A DNA stretch of 64,000 nt from Metabacillus sp. KUDC1714 (GTDB lineage Bacteria > Bacillota > Bacilli > Bacillales > Bacillaceae). Shown here piece by piece: positions 36,701 to 45,542 of this stretch. The stretch spans positions 5,397,501 to 5,461,500 of the forward strand of contig NZ_CP055263.1 of the NCBI RefSeq assembly GCF_014217835.1. Direction: 5' to 3'. The translations under genes and the position numbers were made by a program. The first letter of the stretch is position 1, and every line of letters begins with the position of its first letter. Below the pieces are notes generated by a model, which was given only the letters and a program-made list of their open reading frames with translations, ran no database searches and was not told the DNA's origin.

Positions 36701-37660
36701 ATGAACGTAAATGAATTAGGTTCCCTTTGGTACTTACAATCAAGTTCAAACATGATCAATTTATTATTAAAATATCTTAGTCAAACTTCTGAGGATCCTG
36801 ATTTAAGGAATATTTTAAATGAAATATATGAAATCTCTACATATCAAGAACAAGAGGCTACTCAATTATTGTCTGAGGAAGGTTATAAAGATACACCGTT
36901 CTTCAGGGAAGATGATATAAATAGTTCAACAACAAAGCTATTTTCAGATCATTTAATTATAGAAATCTTAAAGCATTTAACGAGTAATGGATTGCAAGCA
37001 CTTACTCTTCAATATGTTGAATTAACAGATTTTAAAGTGAAAAATTTTTATAAAAAACTACTCAATGATGTTATTCAATTAGATTTTTCTTTATTAAAAT
37101 TGCTTAATGATAAAGATTTATTACAAGATAATTCCTTCTCTTACAAAAAAGCAGCTGAAAGGGATGGGAAGCTATTCAAAGTTGCATCAACTCAGCAACG
37201 ACCACTAAATGCGGTAGAATTGGCAAATATGTTCGGTTCCCTTCAATGTAACAATGTTGGAGTTGCTCTTTGTATCGGTTTTTCTGAAGTCGTAGAGGAT
37301 ATGGACACAAAAAAATTTATACTAGAAGGGAAAAAGTTAGCATTTTATCAATCAGCCTTTTTATCCGATATCTATAGAGAAAATGGAATTCCAACTACAA
37401 CTGGACTAGAGGCTCACGTTAATAAAGTAATGGAATCACCTTTTTCAGATAAATTTATTGCAAACTTAATAATGCTCCTAAATCCAGTAAGTATAAGCAA
37501 TCTACAAAATGCAGTGGTATCCAGTTATAAAAAGGATCATATAGATTCTTTAAAGAAGCTAATCAAGATGGTTGAAGACTACTCAGAAAAAGGGCTGAAG
37601 TTATTAATAAGGAAAAATTGGTTTAATGAACCGCCTGTGTCTAATTGGTCACATAAATAG
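36701..37660 (+). CDS. DUF3231 family protein
   Basis: This 319-residue protein is of a helical Bacillus family with ferritin-like four-helix repeats and no known function. Two related halves are visible. Residues 3-150 begin ELGSLWYLQSSSNMINLLLKYL. Residues 175-315 begin RPLNAVELANMFGSLQCNN and end EKGLKLLIRKNWFNEPP, a closing pattern typical of the family. No conserved metal-ligand set was evident. It stands alone between gene-poor DNA and the MFS/TetR unit. Confidence 0.75.
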   Translation: MNVNELGSLWYLQSSSNMINLLLKYLSQTSEDPDLRNILNEIYEISTYQEQEATQLLSEEGYKDTPFFREDDINSSTTKLFSDHLIIEILKHLTSNGLQALTLQYVELTDFKVKNFYKKLLNDVIQLDFSLLKLLNDKDLLQDNSFSYKKAAERDGKLFKVASTQQRPLNAVELANMFGSLQCNNVGVALCIGFSEVVEDMDTKKFILEGKKLAFYQSAFLSDIYRENGIPTTTGLEAHVNKVMESPFSDKFIANLIMLLNPVSISNLQNAVVSSYKKDHIDSLKKLIKMVEDYSEKGLKLLIRKNWFNEPPVSNWSHK

Positions 37661-37758
37661 ATATGGTGGCGGCAGGTGCTAATCAAGAAATGGTAACTTC
37701 TCGGCACATACTTTAGAGATGGTAACAATCAGAAAATGGTATTAAGTTTAAATGGTGA

Positions 37759-38937
37759 TTATTGTGATGTAACTTTAGAATAATAACGATTAAATTTGAC
37801 TGAATAAATTAACACGTAGATAACGATTTGAGCAGCAAACAAGTTCAACACGATCAGCGAAGTGTTAAACTTTAAAAATTGAGTAAGTGCTCCGACTCCA
37901 ATAACCGGAATGATAAATCCAGAGTACGCGCACAAATAAAAAGCCGAAATGACTCGTGGCCGTGCTTCTGGTTCTGGTAACTGACTGGCAAATCGTAACG
38001 AAATTTGAAAAGTCCATCCGCCTCCGATCGCCTGGATGAAAATGCCTGTCCAGAGTAATAGCAAACTTGATGTTAAACCAGAAGAAACAATAACCCATGA
38101 CCCTATTGCAAGAAGCAAGATGCCGAATCGGATACGTGTAACCGGATGACTAGGCCAAGGTATGAATTGAGCAAAAGCCGCCCCACTGAGAAGCACGAAA
38201 ATGATCAATCCAGATAAGGAGAGGTTAGACGAGTGAATGACATTTTTGACGAAAGTAGGAATAAGGGAAAACGCTATTCCTTGAATTGTGAAAACAGTGA
38301 AGATAGGCAAACCGACCATTGACCAAAAATGAGAACGAATATTGTTCGGTACACCAAGTGATATCTTCGTTTTTACTCGTATTTGCTCAAGGGAAACAAC
38401 ATCTTTTGGAATCGTTTCCAAAATGATGAGCGAAATGATGAGCAGGATGAGCAGAATCCAAAATGGTAACCGAAGTGGTTGAAAATGTAAATATTGCAAT
38501 ATTAAACCTGAGATAGCTGGTCCGAGACCAAAACCAACGAGGATTGTGACTCCTGATAACTTTAGAGCTGTGCTCACTTTATTTGGATGAGTTTGCTTCA
38601 TTAGAAATGCAACAGCTGTACCTGTAAAGGCTCCGTAAGCGATTCCTTCCAATAACCGGGCGACATAGAGCATCCAGGTATCTATGCTTCCCAGGAAAAA
38701 CAAGGTAGATATGATGGATATCCATATGCTACTGCGAACAACACTTTTCAATCCCCATGTGCTACTTTTGTCTCCAGTGACAAGCAAAGTTGGCAAAAGG
38801 AAAGCAGCATAAATGGCAAACAAAATCGAAATCTGCAAACTGTTCAATTGAAAAGACTCACTATACAAAGGAAATAATGGAGTAATAAAGGTAGCCCCAC
38901 TCGACATCAAAAGAGAAACCAATAGCATTCTTTTCAT
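37759..38937 (-). CDS. MFS efflux transporter controlled by TetR
   Basis: This 392-residue major facilitator has 12 predicted membrane helices. It has GDKSSTWGLKSV in the motif A position and ARLLEGIAYGAFTGTAVAFLM. The tetR gene lies directly upstream on the same strand, with the palindrome ACTTACTAGAAGGTAAGT between them. That makes it a likely drug or small-molecule exporter repressed by that TetR. The exported substrate is unknown. Confidence 0.85.
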   Translation of the reverse strand: MKRMLLVSLLMSSGATFITPLFPLYSESFQLNSLQISILFAIYAAFLLPTLLVTGDKSSTWGLKSVVRSSIWISIISTLFFLGSIDTWMLYVARLLEGIAYGAFTGTAVAFLMKQTHPNKVSTALKLSGVTILVGFGLGPAISGLILQYLHFQPLRLPFWILLILLIISLIILETIPKDVVSLEQIRVKTKISLGVPNNIRSHFWSMVGLPIFTVFTIQGIAFSLIPTFVKNVIHSSNLSLSGLIIFVLLSGAAFAQFIPWPSHPVTRIRFGILLLAIGSWVIVSSGLTSSLLLLWTGIFIQAIGGGWTFQISLRFASQLPEPEARPRVISAFYLCAYSGFIIPVIGVGALTQFLKFNTSLIVLNLFAAQIVIYVLIYSVKFNRYYSKVTSQ

Positions 38938-39029
38938 TACTATAATCCCAACTTTCTATTATTAATTCTCCAAAAAAATTTATTATAAGTGAGTAGATAC
39001 TTATAATATTTTTTCAAGAAATCACTCTT

Positions 39030-39047
39030 ACTTACTAGAAGGTAAGT
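39030..39047. promoter_or_regulatory. TetR operator, MFS gene copy
   Basis: ACTTACTAGAAGGTAAGT, an 18-bp near-palindrome, lies upstream of the MFS gene. The same motif recurs at 39646, 41392 and 41502. Confidence 0.75.
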
Positions 39048-39056
39048 TTATTATTC

Positions 39057-39094
39057 AAAAAAACCGTTCCTACGGATTTCTTAAGAAACGGTTT
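39057..39094 (-). terminator. terminator overlapping the tetR end
   Basis: AAACCGTTT and GAACGGTTT pair across the last tetR codons. A run of seven T follows on the minus strand. It separates tetR from the MFS gene. Confidence 0.65.
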
Positions 39095-39633
39095 ATCTGG
39101 TTCTGTACTTCCACTAATACATCGTCTCCTAGAACACGTCTGTATAATAGTGCTCCTTTAATACTTGATAATATCGTTATCGCTAACGATTGAACGTTTT
39201 CAGAACCATTTATGATTTTTTCAGTTTGTGCATCAGAAACTATTTCTTTCATTATTGTGAGTTCCAATCTGCTTACTTCCTCAATCTTTTCTTGTATAGT
39301 ATTTGGCAAAGATTCAAAATCCGTTTGCAACGAAGAGATTGGACAAATTTCAGTACACTCGAACCTTTTTGCTCGTTGCTGAATGAATTGTTTAAGTTTC
39401 TCTTCAGCAGAATCCGACGAATTTCTAATTAACAATAAAGAGTTTTGAAGGCTCTTTGAAAGACGTTCGGTAACTGCAACTCCTAAATCCTCCTTTTTCT
39501 CAAAGTGATAGTGAATACTTGCTTTGGTCACGCCAAGTTGTTTAGAGATGTCATCATAGCTGAAGGCTACATACCCTTTTTGTTGGATCAACTTTATTGC
39601 TAAGTCTACAATTTGTTTTTTTCTGTTTTCCAT
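39070..39633 (-). CDS. TetR-family repressor
   Basis: This 187-residue regulator has a helix-turn-helix at about 15-50 (YVAFSYDDISKQLGVTKASIHYHFEKKEDLGVAV). A ligand-binding domain of the AcrR/QacR style contains two cysteines (FECTEICPIS). It probably represses its own gene and the MFS pump through 18-bp ACTTACT-type palindromes found just before both. The same palindrome before the VanY-type gene suggests a wider regulon. The inducer is unknown. Confidence 0.88.
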   Translation of the reverse strand: MENRKKQIVDLAIKLIQQKGYVAFSYDDISKQLGVTKASIHYHFEKKEDLGVAVTERLSKSLQNSLLLIRNSSDSAEEKLKQFIQQRAKRFECTEICPISSLQTDFESLPNTIQEKIEEVSRLELTIMKEIVSDAQTEKIINGSENVQSLAITILSSIKGALLYRRVLGDDVLVEVQNQINRFLRNP

Positions 39634-39645
39634 GTATTTACATTA

Positions 39646-39663
39646 ACTTACTAATAGGTAAGT
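39646..39663. promoter_or_regulatory. TetR operator, autoregulatory copy
   Basis: ACTTACTAATAGGTAAGT lies 13 bases before the tetR start. It is identical to the site at 41502-41519. Confidence 0.8.
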
Positions 39664-39964
39664 GTCAAGGTAAAAGGTCCTAAGTCGAATATTAAATAAA
39701 ATATCTCTCTTCAGAATTGTTGTACTTCTGCTCGACCTTTAATCACCCGCTAAATCGTTTTTTATTTGTAATGACAAACACGACTGTGTTGGCGATCCCA
39801 ACGGAGCTGCAAGGCAGAAGTTATAACCGATGCATACCCGACAAGCATTCCATAATCACAATCGTGTCATCATGTGCAAAGGAGCTGAATCCTTCCTGCA
39901 TAGTCAACTATTTTGCGTTTTACTTCTTATTGGTAAGTTGCTGACGATATCAACTATGTTCTGA
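39664..39964. other. gene-free stretch between tetR and ohr
   Basis: A 75-codon plus-strand frame (39717-39944) has no ribosome binding site and no recognised match. Nothing else is visible. Confidence 0.35.
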
Positions 39965-40393
39965 TTAACCAACAACGTTCGATATTACTTCGATATTGCC
40001 ACGGGTTGCTTTGGCATATGGGCAAACCTTATGTGCTTCCGCAACGATTTCCTCAGCCACGCTAGTTTCTACGCCTTTAATCGTGATGTCCATAGTAATT
40101 GCTAGCACATAGCCGTCGTCCGAATCCTTGCCGAGCGTCACATGAGAAGCAATCGTTATACCTTCTGCATTAATCTTCTTTTTTCTAAGAACCGTACCCA
40201 TCGCACCTTCGAAGCATGCGGCAAACCCTGCAGCAAACAATTGCTCTGGATTGGTTCCAGCTCCGTTACCACCTAATTCTTTGGGATATCTTAAGTCCAC
40301 GTTAAGATTTCCATCACTAGAAGCAGCTTTCCCTTCTCTTCCGCCTTGAACATTTACAGTAGCCGTGTACAATTTCTTTTCCATCTTAATCAT
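39965..40393 (-). CDS. ohr: organic hydroperoxide resistance protein, Ohr/OsmC family
   Basis: This 142-residue thiol peroxidase reduces organic and lipid hydroperoxides with a pair of cysteines, both present (FAACFEGAM near residue 60 and KVCPYAKATRGN near 125). The block LGGNGAGTNPEQLFAAGF is diagnostic of Ohr. AAGGGGC lies 8 bases before the ATG. Bacillus genomes often pair it with OhrR, but no such gene is near, so its regulator is not visible here. Confidence 0.92.
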   Translation of the reverse strand: MIKMEKKLYTATVNVQGGREGKAASSDGNLNVDLRYPKELGGNGAGTNPEQLFAAGFAACFEGAMGTVLRKKKINAEGITIASHVTLGKDSDDGYVLAITMDITIKGVETSVAEEIVAEAHKVCPYAKATRGNIEVISNVVG

Positions 40394-40527
40394 TTTGGAA
40401 CGCCCCTTTAATAATTGATTTTTTTATACTTTAGCTATACTAGTGACCACTTGGATTAAACCTGATGAAAAGAATATTCAAATTCTTTTATAGGGTATCC
40501 ATTTTGACATTCATGATTATCACCAAA

Positions 40528-41337
40528 TTAAATCTTTTTCACCTTTTGGAAATATTCTTCTAATGTAAGCTCATTCTCATAAATGACAGATGCCTGTTCC
40601 TTTCCAACATAACGTAAATGCCATGGTTCATATTGATAACCGGTAATTGATTCTTTCCCTTTAGGATAACGGATAATAAAGCCTGCTATATGAGCATTTT
40701 CTTTCACCCATTTTCCCTCTTTTGTTTCACCGAATTCTTCTTTTATTCCAACACTTCTGCTCGTTACATCCATTGCCAAGCCGGTTTGATGCTCACTTTT
40801 CCCTGGTAAAGCCACAGCCTGCAGCGCCTTTTCTTCCCCCTTAGTTTCTTTTTCAACATTAAATATTTCCTGCTGCCTTGAATACGACCTAAATCCTGAT
40901 ACAGCAATCAATTCAATCCCATCTTGTTCAGCATGGACAAATAATTCCTCTAATGCCCTTGCTGCCTCTTCTCTCAAATAACGCTGAGGTACATCTGCGT
41001 CGCCAAAAGAAAACTCTACATTAGGAACAACTAAGTTCGCAGGTTCATATGATTCCGGCAAGCTGTACTCTTTATTTACCATAGCAAGTATATTGGCTGG
41101 ATTTTCAATCATTTTATTACCATTTGCCTCTTTCACAACATTAAAATATTGTGAATCCAATAATAAGTCTTTATCAATTTGCTCTTCATTTTGTTCTATA
41201 TCGTTTTTTTGTCCAGATTGTTTATTATCCTGTCCCTCATATTCTCCTCTAAAAGAGATTCCTTCAGGTAATGAAAAATTCATACACGCGGATAATGTTA
41301 CACTAAGAAGCAAAATAATCGATTTTTTTACAATCAT
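40528..41337 (-). CDS. VanY-type D,D-carboxypeptidase lipoprotein
   Basis: This 269-residue exported peptidase has lipobox LSAC at residues 15-18. An acidic/Gln-rich linker is followed by an M15B domain (about 110-265). The zinc and active-site signatures are present: SGFRSYSRQQEIF, SEHQTGLAMDV and EPWHLRYVG. Relatives such as VanY and LdcB trim the terminal D-Ala (or D-Ala after L,D-cleavage) of peptidoglycan stem peptides. A TetR-type palindrome at 41392-41409 lies 55 bases before the start, so it may be under the neighbouring TetR. Confidence 0.9.
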   Translation of the reverse strand: MIVKKSIILLLSVTLSACMNFSLPEGISFRGEYEGQDNKQSGQKNDIEQNEEQIDKDLLLDSQYFNVVKEANGNKMIENPANILAMVNKEYSLPESYEPANLVVPNVEFSFGDADVPQRYLREEAARALEELFVHAEQDGIELIAVSGFRSYSRQQEIFNVEKETKGEEKALQAVALPGKSEHQTGLAMDVTSRSVGIKEEFGETKEGKWVKENAHIAGFIIRYPKGKESITGYQYEPWHLRYVGKEQASVIYENELTLEEYFQKVKKI

Positions 41338-41391
41338 TACATCACCCTATCTTCGATTAAACATTCATACTTTTAATTTATCTTAACATTT

Positions 41392-41409
41392 ACTTACTAG
41401 TAGGTAAGT
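41392..41409. promoter_or_regulatory. TetR operator, VanY-type gene copy
   Basis: ACTTACTAGTAGGTAAGT is the most symmetric of the four copies. It lies just upstream of the peptidase gene. Confidence 0.65.
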
Positions 41410-41439
41410 TAACCTCTAAAAAAATACTTACCTTAGTTA

Positions 41440-41490
41440 GAATCCTACGTTCTTGTTGTACTAACTTTATTGCTAAATCTATGATTTATT
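41440..41490 (-). pseudogene. relic of a second tetR gene
   Basis: On the minus strand the DNA reads TTAGCAATAAAGTTAGTACAACAAGAA. This aligns with the start of tetR (TTAGCAATAAAGTTGATCCAACAAAAA) at the same distance from an identical operator. Only about 15 codons remain. Confidence 0.6.
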
Positions 41491-41501
41491 CCTACTATCA
41501 A

Positions 41502-41519
41502 CTTACTAATAGGTAAGTT
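41502..41519. promoter_or_regulatory. TetR operator ahead of the decayed tetR copy
   Basis: ACTTACTAATAGGTAAGT is identical to the autoregulatory site at 39646. It marks the former promoter of the relic at 41440-41490. Confidence 0.7.
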
Positions 41520-41633
41520 GATAGTTAAAGTCCTCTAATGAAATTATTTTTTTACCTCAACAAAACTGGTTCATTTGAATAGCTTTTGTCTTAAAATCTG
41601 AAACAAACACTAGATTATGTTCGTTGAGGATCA

Positions 41634-42077
41634 TTATTTTTCAGTTGCTATATTCCCCATTGAAATAGAAATTCTATTCCAGCTGTTGATTTGATTGATT
41701 ATGAGAACAAGGTCCACATATTCTTTTTCGCTGTAGTGTTTACGTATGCGATTATATAATTCATCAGGTACACGTTTATTCGGTATCAATGTCACATGTT
41801 CAGTTAACTCTAAAGCTACTTTTTCTGCATCTGTGTAAAATGTGCACTCTCTCCAAGCACTAATACAATATAAACGTTGTTCCGTTTCTCCCAATTTCCT
41901 AGCATCTACTGTATGCATATTCAAACAAAATGCACAGCCGTTAATTTGAGATGCAAGAATTTTAATAAGCTCACGAAGTTTACGGTCTATACCTGTAGTT
42001 TTCGTATACTTCTCCATTTGCATCATTATATTAATTGCTTCTGGAGCTACATTGTAATAATTAATTCGTTGTTCCAA
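41634..42077 (-). CDS. AhpD/carboxymuconolactone decarboxylase-family protein
   Basis: This 147-residue all-helical protein of the AhpD/CMD superfamily has the redox motif CAFCLNMHTVDARKLGE (CxxC plus histidine). Such proteins act as alkylhydroperoxidase-like disulfide reductases. The TTG at 42077 is used because AAGGAGG stands 8 bases before it. It is 57 bases after the azoreductase-like gene on the same strand, so both probably share the Rrf2-controlled promoter and serve electrophile or peroxide stress. Confidence 0.85.
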   Translation of the reverse strand: MEQRINYYNVAPEAINIMMQMEKYTKTTGIDRKLRELIKILASQINGCAFCLNMHTVDARKLGETEQRLYCISAWRECTFYTDAEKVALELTEHVTLIPNKRVPDELYNRIRKHYSEKEYVDLVLIINQINSWNRISISMGNIATEK

Positions 42078-42133
42078 TATAATTACCTCCTTAAAAAGTC
42101 TATTCAATAAATAATGAAATTTTAGATAGCACT

Positions 42134-42808
42134 TTAATTCTCGCCTAGAGTCATCGCATATATTTTTTCTTTTGCAGCTAATCTTGAAGCAGTTTCTTCA
42201 GCTTCTTTGTATGCTTTTTGTAATACATCATTTGGTTCTAGTAATGCTGTTCCTTGTGCCCTAATGATTTGATAATCTTCAATCCCAAGGAAATTGAACA
42301 TTGACTTCAGGTATTTGTGAGAGAATTCAACTTTTGTATACCAATCATCATTTGTATAGATTGATCCACTTGCTTGTATGACAAGCATTCTTCTTCCGTC
42401 GTTAAGCAGTCCCACTGACCCATTTTCAGTGTATTTAAAAGTTTCACGTGCGATCATGATATTGTCCATATAATCTTTTAATTTTGATGGAATATTAAAA
42501 TTATGCAAAGGTAAAACGATGATATACGTATTTGCACTTTTAAATTGTTGTAAGATTTCAGACATACGCTCCGTTACTTTTTGCTCTTGTTTAGTTAGCT
42601 CCTGTTCTTTTCGTTGCTTTTCCCATGCACTTAAGACCATTTTATCAACCATAGGCACTTCATCACAGTACAAGTTGATCTGTTCAATATTTTCGTTATC
42701 AGGAATTAATTCTTTATAAGCTTTTAAAAAGTGGTTAAAAACCTGCAAGCTCATTGAAGATGTATCATCTACTTTAGGATGTGCATTTATGATAAGTGTT
42801 TTGTTCAT
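42134..42808 (-). CDS. azoR: flavodoxin-fold NAD(P)H quinone/azo reductase
   Basis: This 224-residue FMN-dependent reductase of the AzoR/NQO family shows LIINAHPKVDDTSSM for flavin phosphate binding, IVLPLHNFNIPSKLKDYMDNI, and VIQASGSIY in place of the usual QSRGG-type loop. It reduces quinones or azo compounds by two electrons, avoiding semiquinones. The ATG at 42808 is chosen since AAAGGAG is 8 bases away; an ATG 6 bases earlier is too close. It is divergent from an rrf2 gene across a 200-base gap with a 19-bp palindrome. Confidence 0.82.
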   Translation of the reverse strand: MNKTLIINAHPKVDDTSSMSLQVFNHFLKAYKELIPDNENIEQINLYCDEVPMVDKMVLSAWEKQRKEQELTKQEQKVTERMSEILQQFKSANTYIIVLPLHNFNIPSKLKDYMDNIMIARETFKYTENGSVGLLNDGRRMLVIQASGSIYTNDDWYTKVEFSHKYLKSMFNFLGIEDYQIIRAQGTALLEPNDVLQKAYKEAEETASRLAAKEKIYAMTLGEN

Positions 42809-42853
42809 TTGCATTTCTCCTTTAAATGAATTTCAGGTTACAATTAACGACTA

Positions 42854-42872
42854 AGTTAATCGTCGATTAACT
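42854..42872. promoter_or_regulatory. Rrf2 operator between azoR and rrf2
   Basis: AGTTAATCGTCGATTAACT is a perfect 19-bp palindrome with a second partial half-site (TTAACGACTAAGTTAA) next to it. It lies in the divergent promoter region. Confidence 0.7.
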
Positions 42873-43013
42873 GTGTCTATAATATAAAGGCTATCATTAT
42901 TTTTGTCAAATGAATAAAATTTACCAAAAAAAATTAGTTTTATTTGACTAACACTCTAAATACTCCTAACATACAATTTGAAAAGCTTTAAAATCAAAAG
43001 TAGGTGAGTTTAT

Positions 43014-43505
43014 ATGCAGTATAGTGTCGGCGTTGAATATGCATTACATTGTCTGGTTTATTTAATTGATGTTCCTTCGAATGAAAGTATCGGGATAAAG
43101 GACCTGGCAGAATTTCAAGGGCTTTCTGAGACATTTCTTTCAAAAGTATTTGGTAAACTATCTAAGGCTGGTATTGTAAGTTCTGTCCCTGGTGTAAAGG
43201 GTGGATATCGATTATCTAAGTCCCCAGAAGATATCTCCTTTTGGGATGTAGTTAAAGCAGTTGAAGGTTCTAAGCCTATTTTTCAATGTAAAAATATAAA
43301 AGATAATGGGTATTTGTATAGAGAAAACTGTTGTACAGCCCCCTCCTCTTGTACCATCAATTTAGTTATGCTCTCTGCGGAAGAAAAAATGTGTGATTTT
43401 TTGCGAAGTAAAACACTTGCATGGTTAAATGAAGAGCTTGATCGTGACTTATCCAAACAAGTACGTGAAGATACTCGGAACTATTTTTCGAAGAGCAACA
43501 TATAA
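43014..43505 (+). CDS. Rrf2-family redox-responsive repressor
   Basis: This 163-residue regulator has an N-terminal winged helix (LAEFQGLSETFLSKVFGKLSKAGIVSSVPGVKGGYRLSKSPEDI). The C-terminal cysteines FQCKNI...NCCTAPSSCTINL lie where Rrf2 proteins bind Fe-S or form disulfides. It probably represses the divergent azoR-AhpD operon through the palindrome at 42854-42872 and responds to electrophiles or oxidants. A strong terminator follows. Confidence 0.88.
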   Translation: MQYSVGVEYALHCLVYLIDVPSNESIGIKDLAEFQGLSETFLSKVFGKLSKAGIVSSVPGVKGGYRLSKSPEDISFWDVVKAVEGSKPIFQCKNIKDNGYLYRENCCTAPSSCTINLVMLSAEEKMCDFLRSKTLAWLNEELDRDLSKQVREDTRNYFSKSNI

Positions 43506-43507
43506 AA

Positions 43508-43556
43508 CAAACCTCTCGTGAGATTCCTTAATTAAGAGGAATTAGAGAGGTTTTTT
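43508..43556 (+). terminator. terminator of rrf2
   Basis: AACCTCTC and GAGAGGTT enclose a second stem (ATTCCT with AGGAAT), followed by six T. The remaining gap to 43870 shows no supported gene. Confidence 0.8.
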
Positions 43557-43872
43557 CTTAGTTCCATGGAACGTACCTTTCAATTGTCTATTGATAATTA
43601 CAAGAAATTCTCATTGTCTCCTTGTTCTTATGATACGGTAGCCGGGGTAGAATGTAAGCACCTTTAGGAGTCGTTCCCGAAAGCTAAACAGTTCCCCCCT
43701 TTGCCACTCTCCCTGTTTAATCAACATCTATTGTTAGAAGCTGAAGTAAAGTGAGAGTTTACTTACACTCTAAAACTTTAGTCTGAACTAAATAAGGATT
43801 AAACACTCATGATTCCTATAAAGTTGCGTAATGATACTCTATTATTCTTTAAAAAGTTAATTAATAATGTTT

Positions 43873-43912
43873 AATCTCGAATAAGTCCAAAAATCTTTTT
43901 CGAGATTTTTTT
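43873..43912 (+). terminator. hairpin upstream of the ger operon
   Basis: AATCTCGA and TCGAGATT are followed by a T run on the plus strand. It may insulate the germination operon from upstream transcription. Confidence 0.45.
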
Positions 43913-43963
43913 TAAAAGTTTCCATCTATTCACTTGTCCTACAACAAAAATAAAAATGATAAG

Positions 43964-43993
43964 TGAATACAATTTTTGTTAATAAAGATAATA
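43964..43993 (+). promoter_or_regulatory. sigma-G-like promoter of the ger operon
   Basis: TGAATA, 17 bases, GATAATA fits forespore promoters (TGAATA and CATACTA-type). It ends about 30 bases before the first ger gene. Confidence 0.55.
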
Positions 43994-44027
43994 AGTATTG
44001 ACTGCATAGTAAGGAGTACATTTGTTT

Positions 44028-45542
44028 ATGTTTAAGAAAAAAAATAATCAGAGCCCTACAGAATATCAAACACTTGCAGAAATAGTGAAAAGAGCTAAAA
44101 AATCATCTGATTTTAAAGAGATTAAAAAAAACATTTCAGGAATCCAGATATTTATTTTATATTTCACTACACTTATTGATCACAAGACGATGGAACGTGT
44201 GTTTCTTCCATATATTAATGAATATGAAAAAAACAAAGACCAAACTCTAGATATTCAACAATTTATAAACAAGCTTCCTCTTGAAGATGTCATTAGAACT
44301 CTGGATGCAAAAGAAATCGAAGAGAAAATTCATCAAGGTTATGTCCTAATTAAATTTGAAAATACCTCTGAAGATTGTCTTTTAGTAAACGCAAACAATT
44401 TATCTAAAGGGATTAGAGAATCTAATGAAACTGAGAATGAGTTTAATGTTATAGGTCCAAAAATAGGGTTTGTTGAAAGTCTTGATACTAATATTCTTTT
44501 ACTTCGCTCTAAGTTAAAATCACCTTTATTAACGACTGAAGAGATCGTGCTAGGCACACTGTCAAAAACAAGAGTTACCATTGTTTATTTAGATGGTATT
44601 ACAAATGAAGAACATATAGAATCCGTAAAAAAAAGGCTCTCTGAAATAGATTTTGATATTATATGGGATACTTCTGCTTTAATCCAACTAATTAAAGATA
44701 ATTCTCATACTCCTTTTCCACTTTACTTTTCTTCAGAGAGGCTAGATAGAATTTCTTATACAATCACTTCGGGCCAAGTAGTTATATTTAGTGATGGTTC
44801 ACCATACGCAATATCCGGGCCTTCTACCATATTCGATTTTTTTCTCTCATCTGAAGATTATTATTATAACTGGATTATTGGGTCTTTCTTTCGTTTTACA
44901 CGAATACTTGCGATCATCTTTTCAATCTTTTCTTCCTCAATTTATGTTGCGGTTGTGACGTTTCATTATGAGGTTATACCCGCGGATTTACTAGGTCCTC
45001 TAATAGAGTCTAGAGCAAACGTTCCATTTCCGCCGTTACTGGAAGTTCTTTTTTTAGAAATGACAATTGAATTATTAAGAGAGGCAGGAGCCAGGTTGCC
45101 CACCAAGGTAGGACAAACATTGGGAATTGTTGGAGGTATTGTCATTGGACAGGCAGCAGTTGCTGCAGCACTGACAAGTAATATTTTATTAATTATTGTC
45201 GCTTTATCAGCCTTAGCTTCATTCACTACACCAACTACCGTTATGTCCAATACCATTAGAATATTAAGATTTCCCTTTATCATATTGTCATCATTACTAG
45301 GCGGGTTAGGTATTATGATAGGTTTTGCAGCGTTACTATGTCATTTGTTCAATCTAAAATCGTTTGATACTCCTTACATGGTTCCTTTTTATCCGTTTCG
45401 CCACAATAATTTAACAGATAGTATTATAAGACCACCTTATAATAAATTAAACAAAAGGCCAGATTATTTGAGACCTAAAGATAAAATGAAATATTCCCCT
45501 AAAGAGAGAAACAAAAAGAAGGATGATATTAATGACGAATAA
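44028..45542 (+). CDS. germinant receptor A subunit (GerA family)
   Basis: This is the membrane A subunit of a GerA-type nutrient germinant receptor, about 504 residues. The soluble N-terminal half (1-260) leads to the conserved DRISYTITSGQVVIFSDGSPYAISGPSTIFDFFLSSEDYYYNW block. A membrane half follows with PFPPLLEVLFLEMTIELLREAGARLPTKVGQTLGIVGGIVIGQAAV. AAGGAG lies 11 bases before this ATG; a TTG at 44022 with shorter spacing is also possible. It is first of three overlapping genes in the order A-C-B, as in gerK. Confidence 0.9.
   Translation: MFKKKNNQSPTEYQTLAEIVKRAKKSSDFKEIKKNISGIQIFILYFTTLIDHKTMERVFLPYINEYEKNKDQTLDIQQFINKLPLEDVIRTLDAKEIEEKIHQGYVLIKFENTSEDCLLVNANNLSKGIRESNETENEFNVIGPKIGFVESLDTNILLLRSKLKSPLLTTEEIVLGTLSKTRVTIVYLDGITNEEHIESVKKRLSEIDFDIIWDTSALIQLIKDNSHTPFPLYFSSERLDRISYTITSGQVVIFSDGSPYAISGPSTIFDFFLSSEDYYYNWIIGSFFRFTRILAIIFSIFSSSIYVAVVTFHYEVIPADLLGPLIESRANVPFPPLLEVLFLEMTIELLREAGARLPTKVGQTLGIVGGIVIGQAAVAAALTSNILLIIVALSALASFTTPTTVMSNTIRILRFPFIILSSLLGGLGIMIGFAALLCHLFNLKSFDTPYMVPFYPFRHNNLTDSIIRPPYNKLNKRPDYLRPKDKMKYSPKERNKKKDDINDE

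Noticed and set aside
39717..39944. 75-codon plus-strand frame between tetR and ohr
   Set aside because: No translation signal, no recognisable motif and unusual composition for a protein.
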